Assembly (NCBI RefSeq): GCF_023653455.1
Contig: NZ_JAKEDR010000027.1
Location: forward strand, 1-27,929
Length of the DNA stretch: 27,929 nt
Direction of reading: 5' to 3'
From: Paraclostridium ghonii
Lineage (GTDB): Bacteria; Bacillota; Clostridia; Peptostreptococcales; Peptostreptococcaceae
Shown here: one piece after another, positions 7,943-16,560 of the stretch
How positions within the stretch are numbered: the first letter of the stretch is position 1
Layout of the letters: each line of letters begins with the position of its first letter
Translations under genes and position numbers: made by a program
The notes under the pieces: generated by a model
Told to the model about the DNA's origin: nothing
Databases searched by the model: none
The model's input: only the letters and a program-made list of their open reading frames with translations

Positions 7943-9307
7943 AGTGTTCAATTTTTTTGTTGTATCAACTTTCTTTTTTGTTCCTTTTATAATAACTTTA
8001 TTCTTTGGAGGATAATAACTTTCATTAACCAATTCTTCATTTACAACAGATCCATCATAATTTTTATATACTCTATATGTTTTTACTTTATATCCATCTC
8101 TTCCTTTGCTTTCTACTTGAGTTTTTCCTTCATACAAATCTTTACTTTCTTTTTCTATTATGTTAGATTTTATAATTTGTATTATTTCAGTTTTTATATC
8201 TACTATTTTTCTATCACTTTCATTTCCATATATCGTTGTTATAATTTTATCTCCTTTAACTTCACTTTTTATAAGTATAGGATATTTATAATTATTTTTA
8301 AACACTAAGTCAATACTTCCATAAGATACTGTTGCATCTCTACCCTTTTCTATATAACCACTTGGTATACTATGATTTTTAGCTTGTACAATTTCGAGCC
8401 CTGAATACAATGCAGCATTATATACAGTACTTGATACTTGACATATTCCTCCACCCATACCTAATTGCGGTTCTCCATTTACTATTATAGGAGCATGTTT
8501 AAATCCTTGTTCTACACTTCTTCTTCCTATAATGCTATTAAATGAAAATTCTTCATTTGAATCTACGAGCACATTATTTATTTTATTTATGGCTAATTTT
8601 ATATTGCTTACTCTATTTTGATTTTTTAGCTTAAATTTTGTTTCATATTCTCCCAATACTACATTTATATTAGATAATTTTTCATAAGTATATTTAGGAT
8701 TTATTGGCTCTGTAGGTATATCAGTATTTCCAAAGTCTTTATTCATTATTTTTTCATTAATTTTATCGAATAACTTTTCTTGATTTATACTAATTCCATA
8801 TTTTTCTTTACTAACATTAAATTTATCATTTTCTATAGTTATAGAAGAATCAACTGGACTTATGTTTATTTCTTCAGATAAACTTTTAATATATTCCTTT
8901 AATTTATTTTCATCATAATGAGTATCAACATTTAATTTTATATTTTTTCCTAATCTTAAATTAAGTTTTGTTTTTGCATTAGTAAAAATATCACTGTCTC
9001 GTCCTATGGAAATAGCCTTATCAGCCGCATCCTCTACTTTAAATTTAAAGTTAATATCATTTAATTTTAAATCATATTCTTTATTTTTATAGTTTAATTT
9101 AATACATTCATCCTTATATAAAGAATCATTTAATTTTTTAATTGTATCATTTTTTGTCAGTCCTGAGACATCAATATTTTCAATATATATATTTTTGTAG
9201 ATTTTACTTTCTTTGCTCATACAATAAGTTTTATAGGTTAATCCAAAACAATATAACATAACTAAAGTCACTAAAAAAAATATTTTCTGTCTCTTCAATT
9301 TAGTCAT
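7931..9307 (-). CDS. VanW family protein, membrane-anchored cell-wall protein
   Basis: About 458 residues. An N-terminal uncleaved signal-anchor (IFFLVTLVMLYCFGLTY) is followed by a peptidoglycan-binding-type domain (YIENIDVSGLTKNDTIKKLN repeats) in the first half. The VanW domain follows, with INNVLVDSNEEFSFNSIIGRR, GGGICQVSSTVYNAAL, HSIPSGY and GRDATVSYGSIDLVF, and then a G5-like basic tail. VanW-domain proteins are linked to wall metabolism, but the activity is not established. The start is uncertain: I chose the ATG at 9307, which overlaps the nth stop region and begins just before the membrane segment. A TTG at 9337 has no ribosome binding site. The ATG has AAAGG almost adjacent, so translation may depend on coupling to nth. 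Confidence 0.85.
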   Translation of the reverse strand: MTKLKRQKIFFLVTLVMLYCFGLTYKTYCMSKESKIYKNIYIENIDVSGLTKNDTIKKLNDSLYKDECIKLNYKNKEYDLKLNDINFKFKVEDAADKAISIGRDSDIFTNAKTKLNLRLGKNIKLNVDTHYDENKLKEYIKSLSEEINISPVDSSITIENDKFNVSKEKYGISINQEKLFDKINEKIMNKDFGNTDIPTEPINPKYTYEKLSNINVVLGEYETKFKLKNQNRVSNIKLAINKINNVLVDSNEEFSFNSIIGRRSVEQGFKHAPIIVNGEPQLGMGGGICQVSSTVYNAALYSGLEIVQAKNHSIPSGYIEKGRDATVSYGSIDLVFKNNYKYPILIKSEVKGDKIITTIYGNESDRKIVDIKTEIIQIIKSNIIEKESKDLYEGKTQVESKGRDGYKVKTYRVYKNYDGSVVNEELVNESYYPPKNKVIIKGTKKKVDTTKKLNTKTI

Positions 9308-9953
9308 TCCTTTCTTTATAATAGTCACAGTATTCAATCAATGGACATATATTACAATCCGGTTTTCTAGCTTTACATATTCTCCTTCCATGAAAAATTA
9401 TTAAATGATGTGATTTTGACCACCTCTTTTTCGGTAAAACTTTCATGAGTTCAAATTCAGTTTTTTCTGGATTATCAGTTTTTACTAGTCCAATTCTATT
9501 TGATACTCTAAATACATGAGTGTCTACAGCTATTGCATCAACTCTAAAAGCATTACTTAGTACTACATTTGCAGTTTTTCTTCCTACCCCAGGTAGTTTT
9601 ATCAATTCCTCCATATTATCAGGAACTTCTCCTCCATAGTTTGAACAAAGTAATACTGATGTTTCTTTTATTTTTTGAGATTTACTCTTATATAGGCCAC
9701 AGCTTTTTATTTCTTCGCTAATTTCAAATGTGCTTAATTTCGCAAATTCTTCAGGCTTATTATATTTTTTAAATAGCTCAGAAGTAACTTTGTTAACTCT
9801 AACATCAGTACATTGAGCAGATAAGATAGTAGCAATTAATAACTCAAATGGAGTTTTATAGTTTAATTCACACTCTGCATCTGGATATGTTTTTTCCAGT
9901 ATATCTAATATTTTTTTTATATTTTCTCTATTTTTCTTTTTTGCCTTTACCAT
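9300..9953 (-). CDS. nth: Endonuclease III, base-excision DNA glycosylase/AP lyase
   Basis: A 217-residue HhH-GPD glycosylase removing oxidised pyrimidines and nicking the abasic site. The helix-hairpin-helix LPGVGRKTANVVL carries the catalytic Lys126, and AVDTHVFRV carries Asp144; their 18-residue spacing matches the E. coli pair. The C-terminal 4Fe-4S loop is complete, with Cys193, 200, 203 and 209 in the C-x6-C-x2-C-x5-C arrangement. GGGGG lies 7 bases before the ATG. The stop codon overlaps the start of the VanW-domain gene downstream. The 221 bp upstream hold the Lon-like gene's terminator and AT-rich sequence without a clear promoter. Confidence 0.95.
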   Translation of the reverse strand: MVKAKKKNRENIKKILDILEKTYPDAECELNYKTPFELLIATILSAQCTDVRVNKVTSELFKKYNKPEEFAKLSTFEISEEIKSCGLYKSKSQKIKETSVLLCSNYGGEVPDNMEELIKLPGVGRKTANVVLSNAFRVDAIAVDTHVFRVSNRIGLVKTDNPEKTEFELMKVLPKKRWSKSHHLIIFHGRRICKARKPDCNICPLIEYCDYYKERND

Positions 9954-10125
9954 TTTAATTCCCCCTTATTTTAAATTTTATATATATAATATATAACAAT
10001 TTTAAATGCACTTTAAACATATATAAAATTATAAGTCTTAAGTTTTCTATATATTTACTTATATTATTTATCAAAACAAAGTAATATATATACTATTATT
10101 TTATTTATTAACTTGTAATATTTTG

Positions 10126-10141
10126 TTATTTGACCAAATAA
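10126..10141. repeat. Short near-perfect palindrome TTATTTG-AC-CAAATAA
   Basis: Seven-base arms with a 2-base centre, immediately beyond the Lon-like gene's terminator in the nth upstream region. It could be an operator or chance in AT-rich DNA. Confidence 0.35.
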
Positions 10142-10170
10142 AAGGAACTACATAAAAATGCAGTTCCTTT
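10141..10170 (-). terminator. Intrinsic terminator of the Lon-like protease gene
   Basis: Stem AAAGGAACT/AGTTCCTTT (10141-10149, 10162-10170) continues into CAT/ATG around AAAA. A modest T-run (TTTTATTTGG) follows on the minus strand. Confidence 0.75.
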
Positions 10171-10174
10171 TGAA

Positions 10175-12391
10175 TTATTTTTTCTCCAATTCACTATATC
10201 TCTTTAATTTTTGTATAGCTAAGTTTTTAACTTCTTCAAAAGTTCTATCTGTTAATATTTCAATAGCTTCTTCAATTCTATCTATTGGATATATATGAAA
10301 CTTGCCTTCTTTTATAGCATTTCTTACTTCTTCTACAAGAATTAAATTTCTAAGATTATTTTTTGGTAAAATTACACCTTCACTTCCACTTAAACCTTTT
10401 TTCTTACATGCATAGTAAAATCCTTCTACTTTTTCAGTAACTCCGCCTACAACTTGGACATCTCCTTTTTGATTTATAGAACCTGTTACTCCAATATTTT
10501 GTTTTATAGGAACACCACTTAAAGATGATAACATAGCATAAAGTTCCGCTCCAGAAGCACTATCTCCATCTACACCGCCATAATTTTGTTCAAAACATAT
10601 ATTTGCATTTAGTGATAGAGGAAATTCTTGAGATAAATTTTCTAATAAAAATCCATTTAATATAAGCACTCCTTTACTGTGTATAGGGCCGCTCATCTCA
10701 ACTTCTCTTTCTATATTTACAATTCCACTACTTCCAGGTGCAGTTGTAACAGTTATTCTACAAGGTCTTCCAAATGAATACTCACCCATATTTAAAACTG
10801 ATAAACCGTTTATAACTCCAACTTTCCCCCCAGTAGTTGATATTAATGTAAATCCTTTTTCTAAAGATTCATCCATTTTCTTTTCTATTTTACTAAATCT
10901 TTCTCTTCTCTCTTTTATAGCTTTTAGTACATCTTCTTTATCTACATATTTAGATCCTCTTATTTTCGCGTAAGCATCTCCTTCAACTAAAATTTCTACA
11001 ATCTTATTGAATTTAGTTGATAGCTTTTCTCTATCTCCTGTTATTCTAGTACTGTATCTAATAACTTGATCTACTCCTTCATAGGTAAAATGCTTCAAAT
11101 TATTGTCATTACAATATGAAGCTATGAAATTTGCCAATCTAATTTCATTGTAATCGTCCTTTTTCATTTCATTATCAAAGTCTACAAATATTTTAAAATA
11201 TTTATTAAACTCTGGATCATAGTTATACAATAAATTATACGTATAATTACTACCTATTAAAATTACTTTTATATTAACAGGTATTTTTTCTGGTTTTATA
11301 GCCGTTTGAGTATCTAAAGTTATTTCTCCCTGTTGTATTGTTTTTTTAAGTATATCCCAAGATAAATTGTATCTTAAAAGTTGATCTACATATAGTACTA
11401 AATAACCACCGTTAGCTTTATGAACTGCCCCTGGTAACAATTTGGTAAAATCTGTTTTTACAGTTCCATTATAATATTCATATTCTGCCTTTCCAAATAA
11501 GTTTGCAGGACTTGGATTTATTTCTACTATCACTGGAGCTCCACATCTATCTAATCCATTATCAACTAATAAATTTACTTTATATCTTGTAAAGTGTTCT
11601 TTATCATATTTTTCTTTTAAGTCTTCTTCATCCATGTAAAATAAATATACATACTCTAATATGTCATTTTTAGTATCCTCTAGATACTTCTGTACTTTTT
11701 CAAAGTCTCCATATTTTTCAATTAGCAAGTCTATATGTGGATCTACTATATATTTTCCCACTTCATATTCTAAATCTAAAAGTGCTTCTTTGGCATCTTC
11801 TTCTATATCTTTAATTTTGTAAGCAATTTGTATTGCTGCATTTTCTAATTCTTTTTTTACCTTATAAAATTCTTCAGATGTTGTATCTACATCTTCATCT
11901 TCTGGTGTAAATATCATTCCAACTTTACTATTTTTCAATTTGAATCCTTTTTCTTCTCCATATTTTTTTATTTTTTGAAGTAAATTATCTTTTTCAATTT
12001 CAAAATCATCTAATAATTCATTTTTGCTTATTTCAAACTCTTCGCTTTCAAATGCATCTTTAAGTTCATCTAATAGACTTTCTACTAATTTTTCCATATC
12101 TTTTTTAAATAATTTTCCCATTCCTTTTTCAAGAGCAATCGCAATAGGCTCTCTACTATTTTCAAAATTATATACATAGCACCAGTCTTTTTGATCACTT
12201 TTATTTTCTGCATCTATTTTTAAAGCACTAAGTACATAAGTAGTTTTGCCTGTTCCACTATCCCCAGCTACAAATATGTTATATGCAGGGTTATCTATTT
12301 TAAGTCCAAGCTCCATAGCTTTTATTGCTCTTTCTTGCCCTATTATTTCATTTAAACCCTCTAATTGAGAGGTATTAGCATATCTAGCCAT
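10175..12391 (-). CDS. Lon-like ATP-dependent protease (AAA_32 type)
   Basis: A 738-residue AAA+ protease distinct from classical LonA. The N-terminus has a Walker A GDSGTGKT at about residues 43-50. A long charged coiled-coil insertion covers roughly 100-250. The ATPase core resumes with GGYLVLYVDQLL (Walker B region) and the sensor-like VILIGSNYTY. The C-terminal Lon domain carries GDSASGAELY and GGVTEKVEGF; Ser611 and Lys654 are 43 residues apart, exactly the catalytic dyad spacing of E. coli Lon. The start is set at the ATG at 12391 because GGGGG directly abuts the ATG two codons upstream and leaves a normal 6-base gap to this one. Relatives are common in Clostridia; the substrate is unknown. 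Confidence 0.9.
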   Translation of the reverse strand: MARYANTSQLEGLNEIIGQERAIKAMELGLKIDNPAYNIFVAGDSGTGKTTYVLSALKIDAENKSDQKDWCYVYNFENSREPIAIALEKGMGKLFKKDMEKLVESLLDELKDAFESEEFEISKNELLDDFEIEKDNLLQKIKKYGEEKGFKLKNSKVGMIFTPEDEDVDTTSEEFYKVKKELENAAIQIAYKIKDIEEDAKEALLDLEYEVGKYIVDPHIDLLIEKYGDFEKVQKYLEDTKNDILEYVYLFYMDEEDLKEKYDKEHFTRYKVNLLVDNGLDRCGAPVIVEINPSPANLFGKAEYEYYNGTVKTDFTKLLPGAVHKANGGYLVLYVDQLLRYNLSWDILKKTIQQGEITLDTQTAIKPEKIPVNIKVILIGSNYTYNLLYNYDPEFNKYFKIFVDFDNEMKKDDYNEIRLANFIASYCNDNNLKHFTYEGVDQVIRYSTRITGDREKLSTKFNKIVEILVEGDAYAKIRGSKYVDKEDVLKAIKERRERFSKIEKKMDESLEKGFTLISTTGGKVGVINGLSVLNMGEYSFGRPCRITVTTAPGSSGIVNIEREVEMSGPIHSKGVLILNGFLLENLSQEFPLSLNANICFEQNYGGVDGDSASGAELYAMLSSLSGVPIKQNIGVTGSINQKGDVQVVGGVTEKVEGFYYACKKKGLSGSEGVILPKNNLRNLILVEEVRNAIKEGKFHIYPIDRIEEAIEILTDRTFEEVKNLAIQKLKRYSELEKK

Positions 12392-12420
12392 ATCCATCCC
12401 CCTTTAAAATTCCTTTTTAT

Positions 12421-12449
12421 ATAATATGTTTTTAGCTATCAAATGTTAA
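12421..12449 (-). promoter_or_regulatory. Sigma-A-type promoter for the Lon-like protease gene
   Basis: Minus strand TTAACA (12444-12449), 17-base spacer, TATTAT (12421-12426); start predicted near 12414, about 23 bases before the ATG. It lies just beyond the queG terminator. No heat-shock CIRCE or CtsR box seen. Confidence 0.55.
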
Positions 12450-12458
12450 GTAAAAAAT

Positions 12459-12493
12459 AAAAAACTTCTAACTGTACAAGTTAAAAGTTTTTT
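12459..12493 (-). terminator. Intrinsic terminator overlapping the queG stop codon
   Basis: AAAAAACTTCTAACT (12459-12473) pairs with AGTTAAAAGTTTTTT (12479-12493) at 14 of 15 positions around loop GTACA. The queG stop (12481-12483) is in the stem. Confidence 0.7.
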
Positions 12494-13383
12494 TCATTCA
12501 ATATTTCCATATTTCTTTGTATTATTTTTTTACCTCTCCAACTAAAAGCTTTACCTCTATATTTTCTTTTAAATTCTTTATTTGATATATTATATATATC
12601 TTCTTCATTTAATCTATACATTAAATCTTGAGCAAATTCTTTGATATTTGTTTTTGATATATTAATATTATGAGGACATACATCTTGACATATATCACAT
12701 CCAAATATCTTTTTATTATTTTTTAATATAGTTTTTTCATCCTCACTTAACGCTTCTTTTTTTTGAGTAATGTATGATAAGCATTTTTTAGGATCGATTT
12801 TAAAATTCCCTAGTATAGCTTTTCCAGGACAGCTTTTTATACATTTTCCACATTTAATACATGTTTTATTGCTTTTATTATCTAATTCAAAATTATAATT
12901 ATTAATTATATATCCAACAAATACATAAGATCCATACTCGTCAGTTATTATATTATTGTTGATTCCATAATAACCAATTCCACTTTCACTCGCTAAGTAC
13001 CTATCTACTAATGGCCCATTATCTGCAAATATCATATATTCAAAATCTTTAACTTCATTATTTATGTACTCCCCAATTTGCTTTAGTTTTTCTTTTACAA
13101 CAATATGATAATCCTTTCCATAACAATACTTTGATATATTTGAATCTAATACATTCTCAATAAAATACGGAAAAGCACATACTATTATACTTTTTGCATT
13201 CTCCATAGTAGCTCTTGGATTAATTCTTTTTTCAATAGATGGTTCTTCCATTCCTGTAAAAAGATTATTTTCTAATCTATCTATTATAATTTTTTCTAAA
13301 TCATAATAAGGGCCTACTCCCGTAATCCCTACACAACTAATTCCTATACTATTACAAAACTCTTTTAATTTTTTATTATTCAT
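12481..13383 (-). CDS. queG: Epoxyqueuosine reductase QueG (short form)
   Basis: About 300 residues. QueG performs the last step of queuosine tRNA-wobble modification, using cobalamin and two 4Fe-4S clusters. The N-terminal DUF1730-type domain has RINPRATMENAKSIIV, YHIVVKEKL and DNGPLVDRYLA with the proposed catalytic aspartate, then GYYGINNNII. The ferredoxin part has CIKCGKCIKSCPGKAI and CDICQDVCPHN; the family's closing SWRGKKIIQRNMEI is present. It ends there, about 80 residues shorter than the Bacillus and E. coli enzymes, so the HEAT-repeat tail that helps bind tRNA is missing. The start is the ATG at 13383, with AAAGGG seven bases upstream; the ATG at 13398 has no binding site. It is divergent from the RusA-like gene. 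Confidence 0.88.
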   Translation of the reverse strand: MNNKKLKEFCNSIGISCVGITGVGPYYDLEKIIIDRLENNLFTGMEEPSIEKRINPRATMENAKSIIVCAFPYFIENVLDSNISKYCYGKDYHIVVKEKLKQIGEYINNEVKDFEYMIFADNGPLVDRYLASESGIGYYGINNNIITDEYGSYVFVGYIINNYNFELDNKSNKTCIKCGKCIKSCPGKAILGNFKIDPKKCLSYITQKKEALSEDEKTILKNNKKIFGCDICQDVCPHNINISKTNIKEFAQDLMYRLNEEDIYNISNKEFKRKYRGKAFSWRGKKIIQRNMEILNEKNF

Positions 13384-13448
13384 AAATTTCCCTTTCATTA
13401 ATGTCTATTTACATTTATAATAACTAAAGTATAAAGGATGTGGTATAT

Positions 13449-13853
13449 ATGATAAAGTTAACAATTCCAGGTAGACCAATAAGTAAGTCTAACTTCAAAC
13501 TTCACAACGTTCATGGTCAATCATGGATGCCCTCTAAAGGTAAACACTCTAGGTATTTAGCATATGAAAATATGATTGCAGGATACATAAACACACAATA
13601 CAATGGTCCTTGTATAGAAGAAAATCTTATAACTGTCTTAAAGTTATATTTTCCAAATAAAAAAATGGGTGATTTGCATAACTATCCTAAAAGTATATGT
13701 GATGGTATAGAAAAAAGCGGTATTATAAAAAATGATAAACAATTAAAACCAGTTCTTTTATTCGATTTTATAGATAAGGAAAATCCAAGGGTCGAAATAG
13801 AGTTATACCCTTTGTCTAATTATAAAGTTGACTACACTATTACTAAAAAATAA
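13449..13853 (+). CDS. RusA-like Holliday junction endonuclease with altered active site
   Basis: About 134 residues, plus strand, one of only two genes in that orientation. The opening IPGRPISKSN, the GDLHNYPKSICDGIEKSGIIKNDKQL core and the final RVEIELYP strand match the RusA family, which cleaves four-way junctions as a dimer. Aligned to E. coli RusA, Asp75, Lys81 and Asp96 fall exactly at the positions of catalytic Asp70, Lys76 and Asp91. The second metal-binding Asp (Asp72 in E. coli) is His77 here, and the usual DD pair is Asn95-Asp96. The start is the ATG at 13449 (AAAGGA ten bases upstream); the GTG at 13440 is too close to it. No phage genes are nearby, so it may be a domesticated copy. 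Confidence 0.75.
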   Translation: MIKLTIPGRPISKSNFKLHNVHGQSWMPSKGKHSRYLAYENMIAGYINTQYNGPCIEENLITVLKLYFPNKKMGDLHNYPKSICDGIEKSGIIKNDKQLKPVLLFDFIDKENPRVEIELYPLSNYKVDYTITKK

Positions 13854-13854
13854 T

Positions 13855-13878
13855 AAATCCCCCTTTAAAGGGGATTTT
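13855..13878. terminator. Bidirectional terminator between convergent genes
   Basis: AAATCCCC (13855-13862) pairs with GGGGATTT (13870-13877) around CTTTAAA. A flanking T-run serves the RusA-like gene, and the A-rich left side serves the aldo/keto reductase gene ending at 13881. Confidence 0.8.
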
Positions 13879-13880
13879 GT

Positions 13881-14876
13881 TTATTCTAAAATATTAGATA
13901 CATCTTTTAACATATCTCTAATAGGTAATTCATATGGACATTTGCTTTCACATTTCCCACATTCTATACAATCAGAAGCTTTTACACTTAGAGCTTTATA
14001 TCTATCTTTTGACCATTCTTTTAAATTGTATCTACTATAGTACCCTTCAAATAAAAAATTGGTAGGTATATTGATTCCTACAGGACAAGGCATGCAATAT
14101 TCACATCTTCTGCAAAATCTACTTCCTAATTTATCTATAATATTTTTCATCTCTATCTTTTCTTCATTAGTTATGTCAAGGTTATTTAAAACAGATGTAT
14201 TTTCAATAACTTGTTCTACACTGTCCATACCTGGGATAACCACATCTATGTAATCCTTAGATAAAATATATTTTATAGCTAACTGTGCATTATCAATAGC
14301 CCCACCAGCAAGTGGCTTCATTACTATTACTCCTATACCTTTTTTATTAGCCTCTTTAAATATTTCATCGGCTTGATCTTCTACTATATTATAAGGAAAC
14401 TGAATGGTATCAAACTTATCGCTATTTACTGCCTTTTTTATTGTGTCTATGCTATGGCTAGTTATACCTATATGCTTTATTTTTCCTTCTTCTTTACATT
14501 TTAACAGAGCTTTATATGCCATACCGTACTCAAATATATTCTCATATTCATCCGGCTTTAAATTATGGAACTGATATAAATCTATACATTGAGTTTTAAA
14601 ATTTTTTAAACTTGTATTTACATCTCTTATCATATCATCATAAGTTCTAGACATACTTTTAGTAGCTAATATAAATTTATCTCTTTTCCCTTCAATTGCA
14701 TTTCCTATATATTCTTCACTTATCGTATATCCTCTAGCTGAATCTATGAAGTTTATTCCTTGGTTTACAAGTTCATTTATAACTAAGTTTGTATCTTCCT
14801 GAGTTATTCTTTGTATTGGAATACCTCCAAATCCAACTCTATTTAATTCAATATTAGTGCTTCCTAACTTTCTCAT
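13881..14876 (-). CDS. Aldo/keto reductase with C-terminal 4Fe-4S ferredoxin domain
   Basis: A 331-residue fusion protein. The (beta/alpha)8 reductase part has the family tetrad Asp45 (INFIDSARGY), Tyr50, Lys73 (ILATKS) and His104 (LYQFHNL), and the NAD(P)H-side segment IPGMDSVEQV. The last 90 residues hold two cysteine groups, CRRCEYCMPCPVGI and CIECGKCESKCPYELPI, typical of clostridial reductases that can exchange electrons with ferredoxin. The substrate cannot be inferred. The start is preceded by GGGGG seven bases upstream. It is probably monocistronic. Confidence 0.9.
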   Translation of the reverse strand: MRKLGSTNIELNRVGFGGIPIQRITQEDTNLVINELVNQGINFIDSARGYTISEEYIGNAIEGKRDKFILATKSMSRTYDDMIRDVNTSLKNFKTQCIDLYQFHNLKPDEYENIFEYGMAYKALLKCKEEGKIKHIGITSHSIDTIKKAVNSDKFDTIQFPYNIVEDQADEIFKEANKKGIGVIVMKPLAGGAIDNAQLAIKYILSKDYIDVVIPGMDSVEQVIENTSVLNNLDITNEEKIEMKNIIDKLGSRFCRRCEYCMPCPVGINIPTNFLFEGYYSRYNLKEWSKDRYKALSVKASDCIECGKCESKCPYELPIRDMLKDVSNILE

Positions 14877-14945
14877 AACTCATCCCCCAGTTTTATTTCC
14901 TTATTCATTGATTTTTACAAACAATTTTTTTCATTTTTATAGATT

Positions 14946-14972
14946 GAGACGATACTTTTCAAATATCGCCTC
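14946..14972 (-). terminator. Weak candidate terminator after nfo
   Basis: GAG-A-CGATA (14946-14954) faces TATCG-C-CTC (14964-14972), eight pairs with one internal mismatch. The better T-run is on the plus strand, so function for the minus-strand nfo gene is uncertain. Confidence 0.4.
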
Positions 14973-14995
14973 TTCTTTTTATATTATATATTATT

Positions 14996-15835
14996 TTATT
15001 GTATTTGTTTTATAATATCTTTTATCATTTCAATTTCTCTTTTATGTCCTTCATCTTCTAGTGGTGTCTCTAAGAAAAATGGTAAATGCTTTAATTTAGG
15101 ATGTGTAATAAAGCTTATTATCGCGTCTAGTCCTATTTCCCCTTCTCCAATACAAGCATGTCTATCTTTTTTAGCTCCAAAAGGCATCATACTATCATTA
15201 AGATGAACAGCTTTTAATTTATCTAAACCTATAGTTTTATCAAATTCATCTAAAACTGAATCTAAATCATTTACAATATCATATCCAGCAGAAAATACAT
15301 GACAAGTATCTAAGCATACCCCTAATTTTTCATTGTGTTCAACCTTGTCCATTATAGATTTTACTTGATCAAAACTAAATCCTATCTCCGTCCCTTTTCC
15401 AGACATCGTTTCAAGTAATACTATTATATTTTCATTTCCATTTATAGCCTCATTAAGAGCATTCGATATTTTATCTATTCCCACATCTATCCCTGATCCA
15501 ACATGACTTCCTGGATGAAAACACATATACTCTATTCCTAAAGAATCCATTCTTTGAATATCTTCCTTTATAACCATTCTTCCAAATTCATAAACTTCTT
15601 CTTTTACACCTGCTAAGTTCATTGTATATGGAGCATGTGCTAATAGCGGCCCAAATTTGTTATCTTTTCTTATTTGTTGAAATTTTATTATATCCTTATT
15701 ATCAAAAGCTTTAGCATTACCGCCTCTTGGATTTCTGGTGAAAAACTGAAATGTATTCGCTCCTATATCCACAGCTGTTTCTGCTGCTTTTGAAAAACCT
15801 TTTGATATCGAAATATGTGGTCCTATTACTATCAC
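14996..15835 (-). CDS. nfo: Endonuclease IV, AP endonuclease
   Basis: A 279-residue TIM-barrel AP endonuclease, full length, cutting 5' of abasic sites in base-excision repair. The three-zinc site is visible through [52 protein letters not shown] and a closing ETP segment, with the N-terminal [10 protein letters not shown]. Translation starts at a GTG (15833-15835) with AGGAGG seven bases upstream; no nearby ATG has a ribosome binding site. It lies downstream of the winged-helix regulator, separated by that gene's terminator. Confidence 0.95.
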   Translation of the reverse strand: MIVIGPHISISKGFSKAAETAVDIGANTFQFFTRNPRGGNAKAFDNKDIIKFQQIRKDNKFGPLLAHAPYTMNLAGVKEEVYEFGRMVIKEDIQRMDSLGIEYMCFHPGSHVGSGIDVGIDKISNALNEAINGNENIIVLLETMSGKGTEIGFSFDQVKSIMDKVEHNEKLGVCLDTCHVFSAGYDIVNDLDSVLDEFDKTIGLDKLKAVHLNDSMMPFGAKKDRHACIGEGEIGLDAIISFITHPKLKHLPFFLETPLEDEGHKREIEMIKDIIKQIQ

Positions 15836-15876
15836 TGAATTTCCTCCTAAATTTTATATTCATTTATAATATACCC

Positions 15877-15910
15877 AAAAAAATAAGTATCAACAATTTT
15901 GTTGATACTT
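15877..15910 (-). terminator. Intrinsic terminator of the winged-helix gene
   Basis: Perfect 11-bp stem AAGTATCAACA/TGTTGATACTT (15885-15895, 15900-15910) with a 4-base loop, followed on the minus strand by TTATTTTTTT. Its first base is shared with the gene's stop codon. Confidence 0.85.
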
Positions 15911-16473
15911 TATGCTTTGCATTTTTCTTCTAATGGTATTGTTATCAATGCTAAATCATATTTTGTCTCCGATCCTTCAGTCTTTCTATTTAAAACAATT
16001 TCATTAATTTTTTCTTCTATAGTATTCGCTAATTCTTTTATTTCACTCTTGCTTAAACAAACTTGATTATAATTAGCTATATATTCATCATCTATATCAT
16101 TTTCTTCAATAGCTTTATAAAAAGAATTACTCATATTTTCAAATTTAGATATACATATATCCCCTATACCCTTATCTTCTGAGTTGTTATTAAAATTCAA
16201 AGCTTTTTTCCCTATAACAATATGCTTAGCTGTCGGATAATAATACTTTTCAACAATTCCAGACTTAACTTTCTCTTCTACTAGATCTAAAACCCCCACC
16301 TTATATAAGGTTTTTATATGGTAGTTTATTTTTGCATGTGGTTCATCTAATAGTTGAGACAATTGTTTTGCTGACAATGGAATTGATTTAAATGTATTTA
16401 ATATATCTATTCTTCTTGGATGTGCAATTGCTTTTATACAATCTAAATCTCTTAGTACTAAAATTTCTTTCAT
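15910..16473 (-). CDS. Winged helix-turn-helix (ArsR-like) transcriptional regulator
   Basis: A 187-residue putative DNA-binding protein. Residues 5-80 form an ArsR/HTH_20-type domain: CIKAIAHPRRIDILNTF, SAKQLSQLLDEPHAKINYHIKTL (recognition helix) and GVLDLVEEKVKSGIVEKYYYPTAKHI (wing). The C-terminal half is mostly alpha-helical and acidic, without a cysteine metal site, so metal sensing is not indicated. The start is the ATG at 16473 behind GGTGGGGG; the ATG five codons upstream has no binding site. A textbook promoter precedes it and a strong terminator follows, so it is monocistronic. The target is unknown; neighbours are nfo and glsA. Confidence 0.8.
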   Translation of the reverse strand: MKEILVLRDLDCIKAIAHPRRIDILNTFKSIPLSAKQLSQLLDEPHAKINYHIKTLYKVGVLDLVEEKVKSGIVEKYYYPTAKHIVIGKKALNFNNNSEDKGIGDICISKFENMSNSFYKAIEENDIDDEYIANYNQVCLSKSEIKELANTIEEKINEIVLNRKTEGSETKYDLALITIPLEEKCKA

Positions 16474-16511
16474 TCCCCCACCACCCATAAAAATATTTAA
16501 TTATATAAATA

Positions 16512-16540
16512 ATTATATATTATCAAACCGTAATTGTCAA
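16512..16540 (-). promoter_or_regulatory. Consensus sigma-A promoter for the winged-helix gene
   Basis: Minus strand TTGACA (16535-16540), exactly 17 bases, TATAAT (16512-16517): a perfect match to consensus. The start is expected near 16505, about 32 bases before the ATG. Confidence 0.8.
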
Positions 16541-16560
16541 AAAATTCTCTATTTTAGAAT
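16541..16560 (-). terminator. Weak candidate terminator of glsA
   Basis: A five-pair stem ATTCT/AGAAT (16544-16548, 16556-16560) with a 7-base loop spans the glsA stop codon and is followed on the minus strand by TTTTTT. The stem is short and AT-rich. Confidence 0.35.
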
